Assembly: GCF_002917105.1 (NCBI RefSeq)
Contig: NZ_PQFZ01000003.1
Location: 406,520 to 470,519, forward strand
Direction: 5' to 3'
DNA from: Allobosea psychrotolerans
GTDB taxonomy: Bacteria > Pseudomonadota > Alphaproteobacteria > Rhizobiales > Beijerinckiaceae
DNA length: 64,000 nt
The translations under genes and the position numbers were made by a program. Positions 26,508-35,542 of this stretch are shown here, in pieces. Positions within the stretch are counted from its first letter, which is position 1, and each line of letters starts with the position of its first letter. Under the pieces are notes generated by a model that was given only the letters and a program-made list of their open reading frames with translations, was not told the origin of the DNA and made no database searches.

Positions 26508-26987
26508 TCACCCCGCTGCGGCGCGCTCCAGCGCGGCGATGTCGATCTTGGTCATCTGCATCATGGCCTGCATGACCCGGCCGGCCTTGGCGGGGTCGGG
26601 GTCCATGTTCAGTTCCAGGAGCCGGTCGGGCGTGACCTGCCAGGACAGGCCGTATCTGTCCTTGAGCCAGCCGCATTGGCTCGTCTGGCCGCCATCGCCG
26701 AGCTTGTCCCAGAAGTAATCGACCTCCTCTTGCGAGCCGCAATGGATCAGGAGCGAGATCGCTTCGGTGAACTTGAAATGCGGCCCGCCATTCATGGCGA
26801 TGAACTGCACGCCTTCGAGTTCGAAAGATGCGCAGAGCACGCTGCCCTTGGGGCCGGGACCCGCATCGCCGCAGCGCATCACCGGGCCGGGCTTCGCATT
26901 CTTGAAGACCGAAAGATAGAAGTCGACCGCCTCCTCGGCCTGATTGTCGAACCACAGGAAGGGCGTGATCTTCTGGATGCCGGGCAT
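26508..26987 (-). CDS. VOC superfamily protein, PhnB/3-demethylubiquinone methyltransferase-like
   Basis: A 159-residue glyoxalase/bleomycin-resistance-fold protein of the PhnB-like group (often labelled 3-demethylubiquinone-9 3-methyltransferase domain). Typical marks are PFLWFDNQAEEAVDFYLSVF, FELEGVQFIAMNGGPHFKFTEAISL, and DYFWDKLGDGGQTSQCGWLKDRYGLSWQV. Such proteins bind small ligands or metals; true methyltransferase activity is not supported. The ATG at 26987 has GGAGG five bases upstream, so the longer frame is rejected. The start lies 36 bases from a 42-bp perfect palindrome, which probably regulates it; relatives of this gene are often controlled by ArsR-type repressors, but none is encoded nearby. 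Confidence 0.9.
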   Translation of the reverse strand: MPGIQKITPFLWFDNQAEEAVDFYLSVFKNAKPGPVMRCGDAGPGPKGSVLCASFELEGVQFIAMNGGPHFKFTEAISLLIHCGSQEEVDYFWDKLGDGGQTSQCGWLKDRYGLSWQVTPDRLLELNMDPDPAKAGRVMQAMMQMTKIDIAALERAAAG

Positions 26988-27022
26988 GTTGTCCTCCGTC
27001 GGGGCTGTCGCGGTTGGGTTGG

Positions 27023-27064
27023 GCACCGCCTCTACTTAACCATATGGTTAAGTAGAGGCGGTGC
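27023..27064. promoter_or_regulatory. 42-bp perfect palindrome between divergent genes
   Basis: Each half is 21 bases, with left half GCACCGCCTCTACTTAACCA ending at the centre (27043/27044) in CATATG. The symmetry is exact over 42 bases and stops abruptly on both sides. The core CTTAACCATATGGTTAAG resembles ArsR-family operators. It lies 36 bases from the VOC gene and about 100 from the M20 gene. Confidence 0.75.
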
Positions 27065-27166
27065 GTCATGTCAACCTGCCATGGCGGCTCGCCATGCGGT
27101 GTGGACAAGGCGGCCTCGGCGCCGTGCGTCCTTGCTCGCGCCATGCTTCTTGGCGAAGCTTGCGAG

Positions 27167-28282
27167 ATGAGCACAATTGATCCCGCCGTTTCCGCCCTCT
27201 CCGTCTGGCTTGCCCTGGAGAGCCCCACCCATCATGCGCCCGGCGTGAACGGGATGATGGATCTCGTCGCCAGGGAGGTCGAAGGGCTGCCGATCGCGGT
27301 CGAGCGCCTGCAGGGCCGTGACGGGCTCGGCGACAGCCTGATCCTGCGCGGCGGCCCCAATAATGGCGAGCTTGCGGTCGCGGTGATGTCGCATCTCGAC
27401 ACGGTCCATCCGGTCGGCACCAGCGCCAAGGATCTGCCGGTGCGCGTCGAGGGCGACAAGCTCTATGGTCCGGGCGCCTGCGATATGAAAGGCGGGGCCT
27501 GGCTTGCGCTGCAGGCCTTCAAGGAGGTCGCGATCGCGGGCTCGGCCAAGCGGCCGATGGTCTTCCTGTTCACGCCCGATGAGGAGATCGGCTCGCCGAC
27601 GACGCGCGGCGTGATCGAGGAGATCGGGCGCAAATCGGCAGCCGTCCTGGTGACGGAGCCGGCGCGCGACGGTGGGCGGATCGTCACCGCGCGCAAGGGA
27701 GTCGGCCGCTTCGACGTCAAGCTGGAGGGCAGGCCCGCTCATTCCGGCACGCGCCATGCCGATGGCCGCAGCGCCATCCGCGAGGCGGCGCATCAGATCC
27801 TGGCGATCGAGGGCATGACCGATTATGCGCGCGGCATCACGACCTCGGTCGCACTGGTCGGAGGCGGCACCGCGGCCAATGTGATACCGCAGCACGCCTG
27901 GTTTTCCGTCGATTGCCGCGTCACCAGTCTCGCCGATGGCGTGATGATGGAGAACCGCATCATCGGCCTGACGCCACGCGATCCCGATGTCGTGATCAAG
28001 GTCACTGGCGGGATGAACCGGCCGCCTTACGAGAAGTCGACTGCCGTGGCCGGGCTGTTCGAGACGGCGCGCGGCATCGCGGCGGGGATCGGCTTCGACC
28101 TGCAGGACGTGCCGATGACCGGCGGCGGCTCGGACGGCAATTTCACCGCGGCGCTGGGCATCCCCACGCTGGACGGCCTCGGCATCGATGGCGGCGGCGC
28201 CCATACGCTGAGCGAGTACGGGCTGGTCTCCTCGATCGCCCCGCGCCGGGCGCTGATCAAGGGCTTGCTGGAGACGATCTGA
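27167..28282 (+). CDS. M20 family metallopeptidase (glutamate carboxypeptidase/ArgE-like)
   Basis: A 371-residue two-zinc aminoacyl hydrolase of peptidase family M20. The metal ligands are all visible: His in SHLDTVHP (about 75), Asp in GPGACDMKGG (about 104), catalytic Glu pair in TPDEEIGS (about 138), an acidic ligand in VTEPARD (about 163) and His in GGGAHTLSEYG (about 343). The dimerisation domain lies between (KGVGRFDVKLEGRPAHSGTRH). I chose the ATG at 27167 (MSTIDPAVSALSVWLALES), the usual family beginning; a frame from 27068 adds 33 unlikely residues and its ribosome site is no better. Substrate unknown; probably an N-acyl amino acid or gamma-glutamyl compound. Confidence 0.92.
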   Translation: MSTIDPAVSALSVWLALESPTHHAPGVNGMMDLVAREVEGLPIAVERLQGRDGLGDSLILRGGPNNGELAVAVMSHLDTVHPVGTSAKDLPVRVEGDKLYGPGACDMKGGAWLALQAFKEVAIAGSAKRPMVFLFTPDEEIGSPTTRGVIEEIGRKSAAVLVTEPARDGGRIVTARKGVGRFDVKLEGRPAHSGTRHADGRSAIREAAHQILAIEGMTDYARGITTSVALVGGGTAANVIPQHAWFSVDCRVTSLADGVMMENRIIGLTPRDPDVVIKVTGGMNRPPYEKSTAVAGLFETARGIAAGIGFDLQDVPMTGGGSDGNFTAALGIPTLDGLGIDGGGAHTLSEYGLVSSIAPRRALIKGLLETI

Positions 28283-28298
28283 AGAGGGACGGGAAGGG

Positions 28299-28535
28299 CG
28301 CGGGGAACCCCTCTCCTGTAAGGAGAGGGGCAGGGGTGAGGTGTAGGCCCCTGGCCAGTTGGGCGACGACCTCGCCGTCATTGCGAGCGCGAAGCAATCC
28401 TGGAAGGCTCGCTCTGCAACCCTGCATTGCTTCGCGTTCGCAATGACGATGGAGCGGCGGTGAGGTTACGGCCAAACGTCCAACGGCCGACCCCTCACCC
28501 TGCCCTCTCCCTACGGGAGAGGGTTCTCTGTCGTG
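28299..28535. repeat. Large dispersed repeat, copy A, with a nested palindrome
   Basis: Begins GCGGGGAACCCCTCTCCTG, continues AGGAGAGGGGCAGGGGTGAG and ends GGCCGACCCCTCACCCTGCC then CTCTCC...GGAGAGGG. A second copy lies at 35297-35460. Copy A carries an extra palindromic insert (28377-28447). It fills the gap between the M20 and gyrA 3' ends. Confidence 0.85.
28377..28447. repeat. Palindromic element nested inside the larger repeat
   Basis: GTCATTGCGAGCGCGAAGCA at one end and TGCTTCGCGTTCGCAATGAC at the other form long inverted arms. The corresponding part of the sister repeat at 35297-35460 lacks it, so it looks inserted. Confidence 0.8.
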
Positions 28536-28572
28536 GCTCCGTGATCAACTTGGGAAGAGGGCGGCGAGGAGA

Positions 28573-31338
28573 TCACTCCCCGCTGCTCTCCTCCGGCGCC
28601 GGGCCGGCCTCGGCCTCGCCTTCGCCCTCATCGTCCCCGCCATCGTCGCTGACGCGCTCGACCGAGACGACCTTCTCGCCGTCGGCGGTGTTGAAGATGG
28701 TGACGCCCTGCGTCGCGCGGCCCTTGACGCCGATCTGGTCGACCGGGCAGCGGATGAGCTGGCCGCCGTCGGTCACCAGCATGATCTGGTCGCTCTCCTC
28801 CACCGGGAAGGAGGCGATCAGATTGCCGTTGCGCTCGGTGGTGGCCATGGCGACGATGCCTTTGCCGCCGCGCCCGGTGATCCGGTACTCATAGGCCGAG
28901 GTGCGCTTGCCATAGCCGTTCACCGAGATGGTCAGAATGACCTCTTCGGCCTCGGAGAGCTCGACATAACGCTCCTGGCTGATCTCGGCATTGCCGGTCG
29001 CCTCTTCGCCATCGCTCGCCGTGGCGTCGTCGCCGATCTCTCCGGCGATGGCGCGGCGCAGCTTGAGGTAGGCCTGGCGCGTCTCGCCATCGGCCTCGAC
29101 ATGGCGCAGGATCGCCATCGAGATGACGATGTCGTCCTTGGCGAGCGAGATGCCGCGCACGCCGGTCGAATCGCGGCCCTTGAAGACGCGCACCTCCGGC
29201 ACCGGGAAGCGGATGCACTGGCCAAGCGCTGTGGTCAGCAGCACGTCGTTGTCCTCGGTGCAGATTTGCACGTCGACGATGGCGTCGCCCTCGTCGAGTT
29301 TCATCGCGATCTTGCCGGCGCGGTTGACGTTGACGAAGTCCGACAGCTTGTTGCGCCTGACGCCGCCCGAGGCGGTGGCGAACATCACGTCGAGCTTCTC
29401 CCAGCTCTCCTCGTCCTCCGGCAGCGGCATGATCGTGGTGATGCGCTCGTTCAGTTCGAGCGGCAGCATGTTGACCAGCGCCTTGCCGCGCGCGTTCGGC
29501 GCCGCCAGCGGCAGCCGCCAGACCTTCTCCTTGTAGACCTGGCCATGCGAGGAGAAGAACAGCACCGGCGTGTGCGTGCTGGCGACGAACAGCCGCGCGA
29601 CGAAATCCTCGTCGCGTGTCGCCATGCCGGAGCGGCCCTTGCCGCCGCGCTTCTGTGCCCGATAGGTCGAGAGCGGCACGCGCTTGATGTAGCCGGCATG
29701 GGACACGGTGACGACCATGTCCTCGCGCGCGATCAGATCCTCATCGTCGAGGTCGGACCCCCAATCCTGGATCACGGTGCGGCGCGGCGTGGCGAAGGCG
29801 GCCTTCACCTCGACAAGCTCGTTCTTGATGATCGTCTGGATGCGTACCCGCGAGCGCAGGATCTCGAGATAGTCGGCGATCTCGGTGGCGAGCTTCGACA
29901 GCTCTTCGCCGATCTCGTCGCGGCCCAGAGCGGTCAGGCGGGCGAGGCGCAGTTCGAGGATCGCCTTGGCCTGCGCGTCCGACAGCTTGTAGGTGCCGTC
30001 GGCATTCAGCGGATGGCGCGGATCGTCGACCAGCGCGATCAGGGGCGCGATGTCCTCTGCCGGCCAGTTGCGTTCCATCAACGAAGCATGGGCGGCGGCC
30101 GGCGTCGGCGCGGTGCGGATCAGGCGGATGACCTCGTCGATATTGGCAACCGCCGTGGCGAGGCCGCAGAGCACATGGGCGCGCTCGCGAGCCTTGTTGA
30201 GCAGATAGCGGGTACGCCGCGAGACGACCTCTTCGCGGAACTCGACGAAGGCCGCGATGAAGTCCTTGAGGTTCAGGATCTCCGGCCGGCCGCCGGTCAG
30301 CGCCACCATATTGGCGCCAAACGAGGTCTGCAGCGGGGTGAAGCGGTAGAGCTGGTTGAGCACGACATCGGCGACCGCGTCGCGCTTGATCTCGATGACG
30401 ACGCGCACGCCCTCGCGGCTGGATTCGTCGCGCAGGTCCGAGATGCCCTCGATGCGCTTCTCGCGCACCAGATCGGCAATCTTCTCGACCATCGAGGCCT
30501 TGTTCACCTGGTAGGGCACCTCGGTGACGATGATCGCCTCGCGCTCCTTGCGCAGTTCCTCGATATGCGTCTTCGAACGCATCACGATCGAACCACGGCC
30601 GGTATGATAGGCGGAGTGGATGCCGCTGCGGCCCATGATCGAGGCGCCGGTCGGGAAATCCGGGCCGGGCACGATCTCGATCAACTCGTCGATCGTGATC
30701 TCGGGGTTGTCGATCAGCGCGATGCAGGCGTCGATGACCTCGCCGAGATTATGCGGCGGGATGTTGGTCGCCATACCGACGGCGATGCCGCCGGCGCCGT
30801 TGACGAGCAGATTGGGGAAGCGCGCCGGCAGGACCTTCGGCTCGAGTTCCTTGCCGTCATAGTTCGGCTGGAACTCGACCGTGTCGAGGTCGAGATCCTC
30901 CAGCAGCGACATCGCCGCCTTGTCGAGCCTGGCCTCGGTATAACGATCGGCCGCCGCGCTATCGCCGTCCATCGAGCCGAAATTGCCCTGACCGTCGATC
31001 AGCGGCAGGCGCAGCGAGAAATCCTGCGCCATGCGCACCAGCGCGTCATAGACCGCGAGATTGCCGTGCGGATGGTATTTACCCATCGTGTCGCCGACGA
31101 TGCGGGCGCATTTGGTGTAGGGCCGGTCGGGCGTGTTCTTATTCTCGTGCATCGAGAACAGGATGCGCCGGTGCACGGGCTTCAGGCCGTCGCGGACGTC
31201 GGGCAGAGCGCGGCTCACGATCACGCTCATGGCGTAATCGAGATAGCTCTTCTTCATCTCGTCGGTGATCGCGATCGGCTTGATGTCGCCGCCGAAATGC
31301 GGCTCGTCCGGGCGCTTGTCGTCTGTGTCGTCGCTCAA
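28573..31338 (-). CDS. gyrA: DNA gyrase subunit A
   Basis: A 921-residue GyrA, the breakage-reunion subunit that introduces negative supercoils together with GyrB. The winged-helix start [20 protein letters not shown] and catalytic tyrosine in ADRYTEARL are present. The GyrA box in the C-terminal domain is QKRGGKG, followed by the beta-pinwheel and a strongly acidic tail. In the quinolone region, E. coli GDSAVYD is GNLAVYD here, i.e. Asn at position 82 and Leu at 83. Leu at 83 is the classic resistance residue. The start is a TTG at 31338, since a stop codon lies in frame eight codons upstream and the next ATG would delete conserved sequence. Neighbours are unrelated. Confidence 0.98.
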   Translation of the reverse strand: MSDDTDDKRPDEPHFGGDIKPIAITDEMKKSYLDYAMSVIVSRALPDVRDGLKPVHRRILFSMHENKNTPDRPYTKCARIVGDTMGKYHPHGNLAVYDALVRMAQDFSLRLPLIDGQGNFGSMDGDSAAADRYTEARLDKAAMSLLEDLDLDTVEFQPNYDGKELEPKVLPARFPNLLVNGAGGIAVGMATNIPPHNLGEVIDACIALIDNPEITIDELIEIVPGPDFPTGASIMGRSGIHSAYHTGRGSIVMRSKTHIEELRKEREAIIVTEVPYQVNKASMVEKIADLVREKRIEGISDLRDESSREGVRVVIEIKRDAVADVVLNQLYRFTPLQTSFGANMVALTGGRPEILNLKDFIAAFVEFREEVVSRRTRYLLNKARERAHVLCGLATAVANIDEVIRLIRTAPTPAAAHASLMERNWPAEDIAPLIALVDDPRHPLNADGTYKLSDAQAKAILELRLARLTALGRDEIGEELSKLATEIADYLEILRSRVRIQTIIKNELVEVKAAFATPRRTVIQDWGSDLDDEDLIAREDMVVTVSHAGYIKRVPLSTYRAQKRGGKGRSGMATRDEDFVARLFVASTHTPVLFFSSHGQVYKEKVWRLPLAAPNARGKALVNMLPLELNERITTIMPLPEDEESWEKLDVMFATASGGVRRNKLSDFVNVNRAGKIAMKLDEGDAIVDVQICTEDNDVLLTTALGQCIRFPVPEVRVFKGRDSTGVRGISLAKDDIVISMAILRHVEADGETRQAYLKLRRAIAGEIGDDATASDGEEATGNAEISQERYVELSEAEEVILTISVNGYGKRTSAYEYRITGRGGKGIVAMATTERNGNLIASFPVEESDQIMLVTDGGQLIRCPVDQIGVKGRATQGVTIFNTADGEKVVSVERVSDDGGDDEGEGEAEAGPAPEESSGE

Positions 31339-31545
31339 GGGATTGGGTCCCGATTCCTGCTATTTTTCAAGCTTCTGGCTACCCGATTCCGGGCCTGTGC
31401 GCCAGCGAAACAGCCTTCTATCCGCAGAAAAGAAAGTGAAGTATTTCCAATAGTTTACAGCATGAAAATCACTGCGCTCGGAAACCCAACTAAGGGATTG
31501 CCATGAACCTGCCCCAATTGAACCGGGAAGGCCGCGATGGCGATG

Positions 31546-32091
31546 TCAGGTTTTGAGGGTCGATGGCGCGAAGCGTCGAAACGCGGCATCGATATCGTCA
31601 TAGTCGCAATCCAGTCGGCCTAGTGCAACGCGCAAGCCAGTCAACGCATTCCTGCGAGCCAGCCAATTCTGCAGAAGTCCCCTAGGCTTCGGCTCAAAAA
31701 GCTCGGGGTTTGCGACCTTGATATAAAGCGCCGGGCTGCTTTCCGGCCCGCCGCTGTCGAACGAGTAACTGCTAATCGCTGACCAAGGTAATTTGCGTGC
31801 GAAAACCTCCGGTGCGGCAAGGCCTTCGGTGTCGAAGGTCAGATGCGCTGAGCGATCCGGTCCCGCCATCACCTTTCCCAAGATCGTCAGCGCGAAGAAC
31901 GCACCGGAGCCAATGCCGGCGATGATGCCCTTCCAGCCGCCCTCGGACGCTGCCTCGTAGACCAGCCAGCCGCCCAGCCCGGCATAAATCAAAGCTCCCC
32001 AACGGCTCTCGTTCGAGCGGAACGCGATGCTTGAGCACGCTTGCGTGTCGCTCGCCAGCATGTCACGAGCGGTCAATGCCGTTTGGTTCAT
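31546..32091 (-). CDS. Hypothetical membrane protein with PH-like domain
   Basis: A 181-residue protein I do not recognise by name. Two hydrophobic segments near residues 32-75 (WGALIYAGLGGWLVYEA and GIIAGIGSGAFFALTILG) precede a soluble domain of about 100 residues. The pattern LTFDTEGLAAPEVFARKLPWSAISSYSFDS looks like the conserved strand-turn of small bacterial PH-like domains (two TM helices plus PH-like). Base composition is lower in GC than the flanking genes. It is divergent from marC by 27 bases. The ATG at 32091 is the only reasonable start. Confidence 0.7.
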   Translation of the reverse strand: MNQTALTARDMLASDTQACSSIAFRSNESRWGALIYAGLGGWLVYEAASEGGWKGIIAGIGSGAFFALTILGKVMAGPDRSAHLTFDTEGLAAPEVFARKLPWSAISSYSFDSGGPESSPALYIKVANPELFEPKPRGLLQNWLARRNALTGLRVALGRLDCDYDDIDAAFRRFAPSTLKT

Positions 32092-32118
32092 GCGCGCAAA
32101 CTAACATAAGTTCGGGTC

Positions 32119-32751
32119 ATGAACCTCGATTTCCTCACCTCTGCGCTTGTCACGCTTCTGGTCACGCTCGACCCGCCGGGGCTTGCGCCGATCTTCCTGT
32201 CGCTGACGCGCGGGATGACGGGCGATGAACGCAAGCAAGTCGCGGTTCGCGCCTGCATCATCGCATTCGGCATCATGGCCTTCTTCGGCATCGCGGGAGA
32301 CATCGTGCTGAAGGCGCTCGGCGTTTCGTTGCCGGCCTTCCGCATCGCGGGCGGCTTGCTGCTGTTCTGGATCTCGTTCGAGATGGTGTTCGAGCGCCGC
32401 AACGAGCGCAAGGCGCAGACCGCCGAGATCGCAATCACGCAAGACCATATCCGCAATGTCGCGGCCTTCCCGCTGGCGATCCCGCTGATGGCGGGGCCCG
32501 GCGCATTGACGGCGATGATGCTGCTGGCCGGCAGGGCCGAGGGCAACCCGCTGATGCTGGCCGCGCTCGCCGTGATCTGCGGCCTGGTGATCCTATCCTG
32601 CCTCGTCGTCTTCCTGCTGGCGGTGCCGATGGCCCGGCTGCTCGGCATCACCGGCAATGTCGTGCTGACGCGCCTGCTCGGCGTGATCCTGGCGGCGCTT
32701 GCGGTGCAGTTCGTGATCGATGGGGTGAAGGCGGTGATCACGGCGGGGTAG
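32119..32751 (+). CDS. MarC family integral membrane protein
   Basis: A 210-residue protein with six membrane helices of the MarC/UPF0056 family. Marks are the N-terminal LVTLLVTLDPPGLAPIFLSLTRGM, LPAFRIAGGLLLFWISFEMVF and PLAIPLMAGPGALTAMMLLAG, the second half repeating the first. The function of MarC proteins is not established; the old link to multiple antibiotic resistance is not supported for E. coli MarC. The ATG at 32119 gives the standard family start. It is a single gene divergent from the hypothetical membrane protein. Confidence 0.92.
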   Translation: MNLDFLTSALVTLLVTLDPPGLAPIFLSLTRGMTGDERKQVAVRACIIAFGIMAFFGIAGDIVLKALGVSLPAFRIAGGLLLFWISFEMVFERRNERKAQTAEIAITQDHIRNVAAFPLAIPLMAGPGALTAMMLLAGRAEGNPLMLAALAVICGLVILSCLVVFLLAVPMARLLGITGNVVLTRLLGVILAALAVQFVIDGVKAVITAG

Positions 32752-32899
32752 GGCGGTTCGCGCGGCCCTTGATGCGGCCGCGACGCCATCAGCTATGGCC
32801 CCTTTCGAGCCAAGTTGGACGCAGGCTCCGTCCCGATGCTGCCCACATATGCAAGAAATCCCGGCGGATTGAGCCCACCGGGCTTTCTTGTTGCGAAGC

Positions 32900-32934
32900 A
32901 GCCCCTCGCGGAGACGGTGTCTCCGCGAGGGGCT
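32900..32934. terminator. Strong hairpin downstream of peptide-binding protein gene
   Basis: AGCCCCTCGCGGAGAC GGT GTCTCCGCGAGGGGCT: a perfect 16-bp stem with a 3-base loop, ten bases beyond the stop of the gene at 32944. No T run follows on the minus strand, so it may be a terminator or an RNA-stabilising 3' hairpin. Confidence 0.65.
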
Positions 32935-32943
32935 GGCTGGCGT

Positions 32944-34731
32944 TTAGCTGCGATACCAGGCAGCGAGGTTCCAGGTGTCGACGTCCCAGCCGCTATGGTC
33001 GTGCGACAGCGTGTTCGCCGCGGCGACGACCTTCCGGCGCGATAGCACCGGCAGGATGACGTTGGCCTCGCAGAAGATCTCGTTGACCTTGATCAGCAGC
33101 GCGGCGCGCTTGGCCGGATCGAGCTCCTTCTGGGCAGCCTTATAGGCGTCGTCCGCCGCGGGATCGGTATAGCGCGAGACGTTGCGACCCAGCCATTTAT
33201 TCTCCTTGTTGGCGACCTCCCAGGAGGTGAACTGGTTGAGGAAGCGCTCCGGATCGGGCTGCGGCTGCGTCGTGGTGTACATCTCCATGTCGACATAGAG
33301 CTTGGTGTAGGTGTCGGGGTTGGCGACATCGGACGAGAAGAACACCGAAGCCGTGACCGACTTCAGCTCCAGTTCGATGCCGGCACGCTGGCAGGCCTGC
33401 TTGATGATGGCCTGGACCTTCTGGCGCGGGGCGTTGATCGAGGTCTGGAAGACGAACTTCAGCTTCTTGCCGTCCTTCTCGCGGATGCCGTCGGCGCCTT
33501 TCTTCCAGCCGGCTTCATCGAGAAGCTTGTTGGCCTTGTCGACGCTGAACTCGTATTTCAGCTTGCTCGACTTGAACTGCTTGGGCTCGTTGACGAAGCT
33601 CGCCGTGGCGACGCCGCCGCGGCCATAGATGAACTTCTGGATCGAGTCGCGGTCGATCAAAAGGTTGATCGCCTGGCGGACGGCCGGATCGGACAGCGTC
33701 GGGTGCTTGGTCTTGACGCTGGAACGCTCGCCATCGACCTCGGTCCACGGATCGGTCGTGTTGAGGGTGATGAACTCGACATCGCCTGCGGGCGCCGCGC
33801 TGATCTTGCCGCGGCCGCCGGTCTCCAGGCGCTTGAGGACCTCGTCCTCGACCAGCGTATCCCAGGCATAGTCGTACTCGCCGGTCTGCAGCACCGCGCG
33901 CGCCGCGGAGACCGCGTCACCGCCGCCCTTCACTTCGAGCGTGTCGAAATGCGGCTGGTTCTTGACGTGGTAATCCTCGTTGCGCGTGCCGGCGAGGATG
34001 TCGCCGGGCTTGAAGTCGGCGAATTTATAGGGGCCGGTGCCGACGGGCTTGAGGTTGGCCGGGGCTTCGCGCGATTTGGCGCCCTTGTACTCGGCGAAAT
34101 GATGCTTCGGGATGATCATGCCGGCGACGCCGACGAAGGCGTCGGCCCAGAACGGTGTCGGCTTGCTGAAGATCACCTTGACGGTGAGATCGTCGACCTT
34201 CTCGACTTTGATGTCCTTGTAAGCGCCGGTGGTGTAGGCGGCGGTCGCCGGATCGGCGGCGTATTCCCAGGTAAAGACGACGTCGTCGGCGGTGAGCGGC
34301 TTGCCGTCATGCCACTTCACGCCGGGCTTCAGCTTCCAGGTGACGCTCGTGCCGTCTTCCGAGAGGCCGCCATTCTCCTTGCTCGGAACTGCGGCAGCGA
34401 GTTGCGGGATGAGGTTGCCCTCCTTGTCCCAGCCGGCCAGCGGCTCATAGAAGATGCGCGAGGCGATCTGGTCCTTGGTGCCGGAGGCGAAATGCGGGTT
34501 CAGCAGCGTCGGCGCCTGCCAGAGCAGGATCTTGAGCGGCCCGCCACCGCCGGCCTTGGCCGGCTTGTATTCGAGCGTGGCGTTGGCCATCGCGACATTG
34601 TTCCAGGCAAGAATCTGGCTTGCGATCGGGGCGCCGATGCCAAACGCCGCCATCTTCTGGATGAAGGAGCGTCGCGATAGACGGCCTTCTTTCAGATTTT
34701 GCACCATGCCCTGGATATGCTGAATATTCAT
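32944..34731 (-). CDS. Peptide-type ABC transporter substrate-binding protein (SBP family 5)
   Basis: A 595-residue DppA/OppA-family binding protein with a Tat-like signal (LSRRSFIQKMAAFGIGAPIASQILA). SBP_bac_5 blocks include TSVTWKLKPGVKWHDGKPLTADDVVFTWEYAADP, VGTGPYKFADFKPGD, LSDPAVRQAINLLIDRDSIQKFIYG and PDTYTKLYVDMEMYTT. It is larger than the paralogue at 24788. The ATG at 34731 (MNIQHIQGMVQNL) has AAGG seven bases before it; an ATG six codons upstream is possible. No transporter membrane genes adjoin it. Two perfect inverted repeats lie in its upstream region (34804 and 34853). Confidence 0.93.
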   Translation of the reverse strand: MNIQHIQGMVQNLKEGRLSRRSFIQKMAAFGIGAPIASQILAWNNVAMANATLEYKPAKAGGGGPLKILLWQAPTLLNPHFASGTKDQIASRIFYEPLAGWDKEGNLIPQLAAAVPSKENGGLSEDGTSVTWKLKPGVKWHDGKPLTADDVVFTWEYAADPATAAYTTGAYKDIKVEKVDDLTVKVIFSKPTPFWADAFVGVAGMIIPKHHFAEYKGAKSREAPANLKPVGTGPYKFADFKPGDILAGTRNEDYHVKNQPHFDTLEVKGGGDAVSAARAVLQTGEYDYAWDTLVEDEVLKRLETGGRGKISAAPAGDVEFITLNTTDPWTEVDGERSSVKTKHPTLSDPAVRQAINLLIDRDSIQKFIYGRGGVATASFVNEPKQFKSSKLKYEFSVDKANKLLDEAGWKKGADGIREKDGKKLKFVFQTSINAPRQKVQAIIKQACQRAGIELELKSVTASVFFSSDVANPDTYTKLYVDMEMYTTTQPQPDPERFLNQFTSWEVANKENKWLGRNVSRYTDPAADDAYKAAQKELDPAKRAALLIKVNEIFCEANVILPVLSRRKVVAAANTLSHDHSGWDVDTWNLAAWYRS

Positions 34732-34803
34732 GACTTGCCTTCGCATCACATCGACAAGATACCGATCAAGAATTTGATCAGATCTAGTCTTGTTTTATCA
34801 AAT

Positions 34804-34871
34804 CCAAAGCACGGTTATGCTTTGGCCGCGGCACACGTCGTAAGAGCCGCAACCTTAAGCCCAGCTTAAGG
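34804..34871. promoter_or_regulatory. Two inverted repeats upstream of the peptide-binding protein
   Basis: CCAAAGC-N8-GCTTTGG at 34804-34825 and CCTTAAGC CCA GCTTAAGG at 34853-34871, both perfect. They lie 73-140 bases upstream of the start at 34731 and may be operator sites or an upstream hairpin; no regulator gene is next to them. Confidence 0.45.
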
Positions 34872-35030
34872 CGGCGGCGGAGTAGGGGGCGTCGAGGCCC
34901 GCTTGCGCTGCATCGCGGCCATTCCGTAAATCGCTACCAGCTATCGGGGACTGTCGGCCGGCTCCGAGGCAGCCTCCCCAGGCCGAAGACGTACGAATTT
35001 CATGGGAACGGGGGATGGACGGAGCTCTCG

Positions 35031-35231
35031 ATGACCGGAAGCGGTTGGATTGCCAGGGTCTTGCTCGCGCTCGTCGGAGTGTTCGCTGCGGCCTTCGTGA
35101 GCGACGAACTGATCGGCGGAGGAGCGCTGGGATGGACCGCAGGCGGCGCCATCCTCGGCGTAACCGTAGCGCCGCTGTTGTTGTCCCTGATCGCCTGGCG
35201 CCGGGAGCAAGACAGCCGCTCCGGTCGCTAG
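35031..35231 (+). CDS. Small two-helix membrane protein (hypothetical)
   Basis: A 66-residue open frame coding for two hydrophobic stretches (ARVLLALVGVFAAAFVSDE and AGGAILGVTVAPLLLSLIAW) and a basic tail WRREQDSRSGR, the usual topology of a small inner-membrane protein. GGAG lies about six bases before the ATG. It is unlike anything I can name; the composition of the protein is much more gene-like than the other frames here. It stands alone between the peptide-binding gene and a repeat element. Confidence 0.5.
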   Translation: MTGSGWIARVLLALVGVFAAAFVSDELIGGGALGWTAGGAILGVTVAPLLLSLIAWRREQDSRSGR

Positions 35232-35296
35232 GGGCGTAGCTGTGGCTCTGGCGGGGGGCTCGACGTGATCGTGGCGACTGTCGCCGTGCAGGAGGG

Positions 35297-35460
35297 CGCG
35301 GGGAACCCCGCTCCTGCAAGGAGAGGGGCAGGGGTTAGGTGCAGGCTCCTGGACCAGTTGAGCGTTAACCTCACCGCCTCGCTGCGGTCAGGTCACGGCC
35401 ACGGCGTCAAACGGCCGACACCTCACCCGACCCTCTCCTTACAGCAGAGGGCCCCCCGCG
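35297..35460. repeat. Large dispersed repeat, copy B
   Basis: GCGGGGAACCCCGCTCCTGC, AGGAGAGGGGCAGGGGTTAG, then ACGGCGTCAAACGGCCGACA and CCTCACCCGACCCTCTCC: the same order as 28299-28535 but without the nested palindrome. It lies in the spacer before the exported hydrolase gene's 3' end. Confidence 0.85.
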
Positions 35461-35542
35461 CCTGCTGGATTTCGGGTGGCGGCGTCATCCTTCCCGCGAG
35501 GGGAGAAGGGAGGAGGCGCGATTGGCCGAAAAGGGACGAGAG

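Noticed and set aside
29101-31506. Plus-strand frame of about 800 codons opposite gyrA
   Set aside because: Shadow of gyrA with a biased Asp/Arg/His composition and no recognisable fold.
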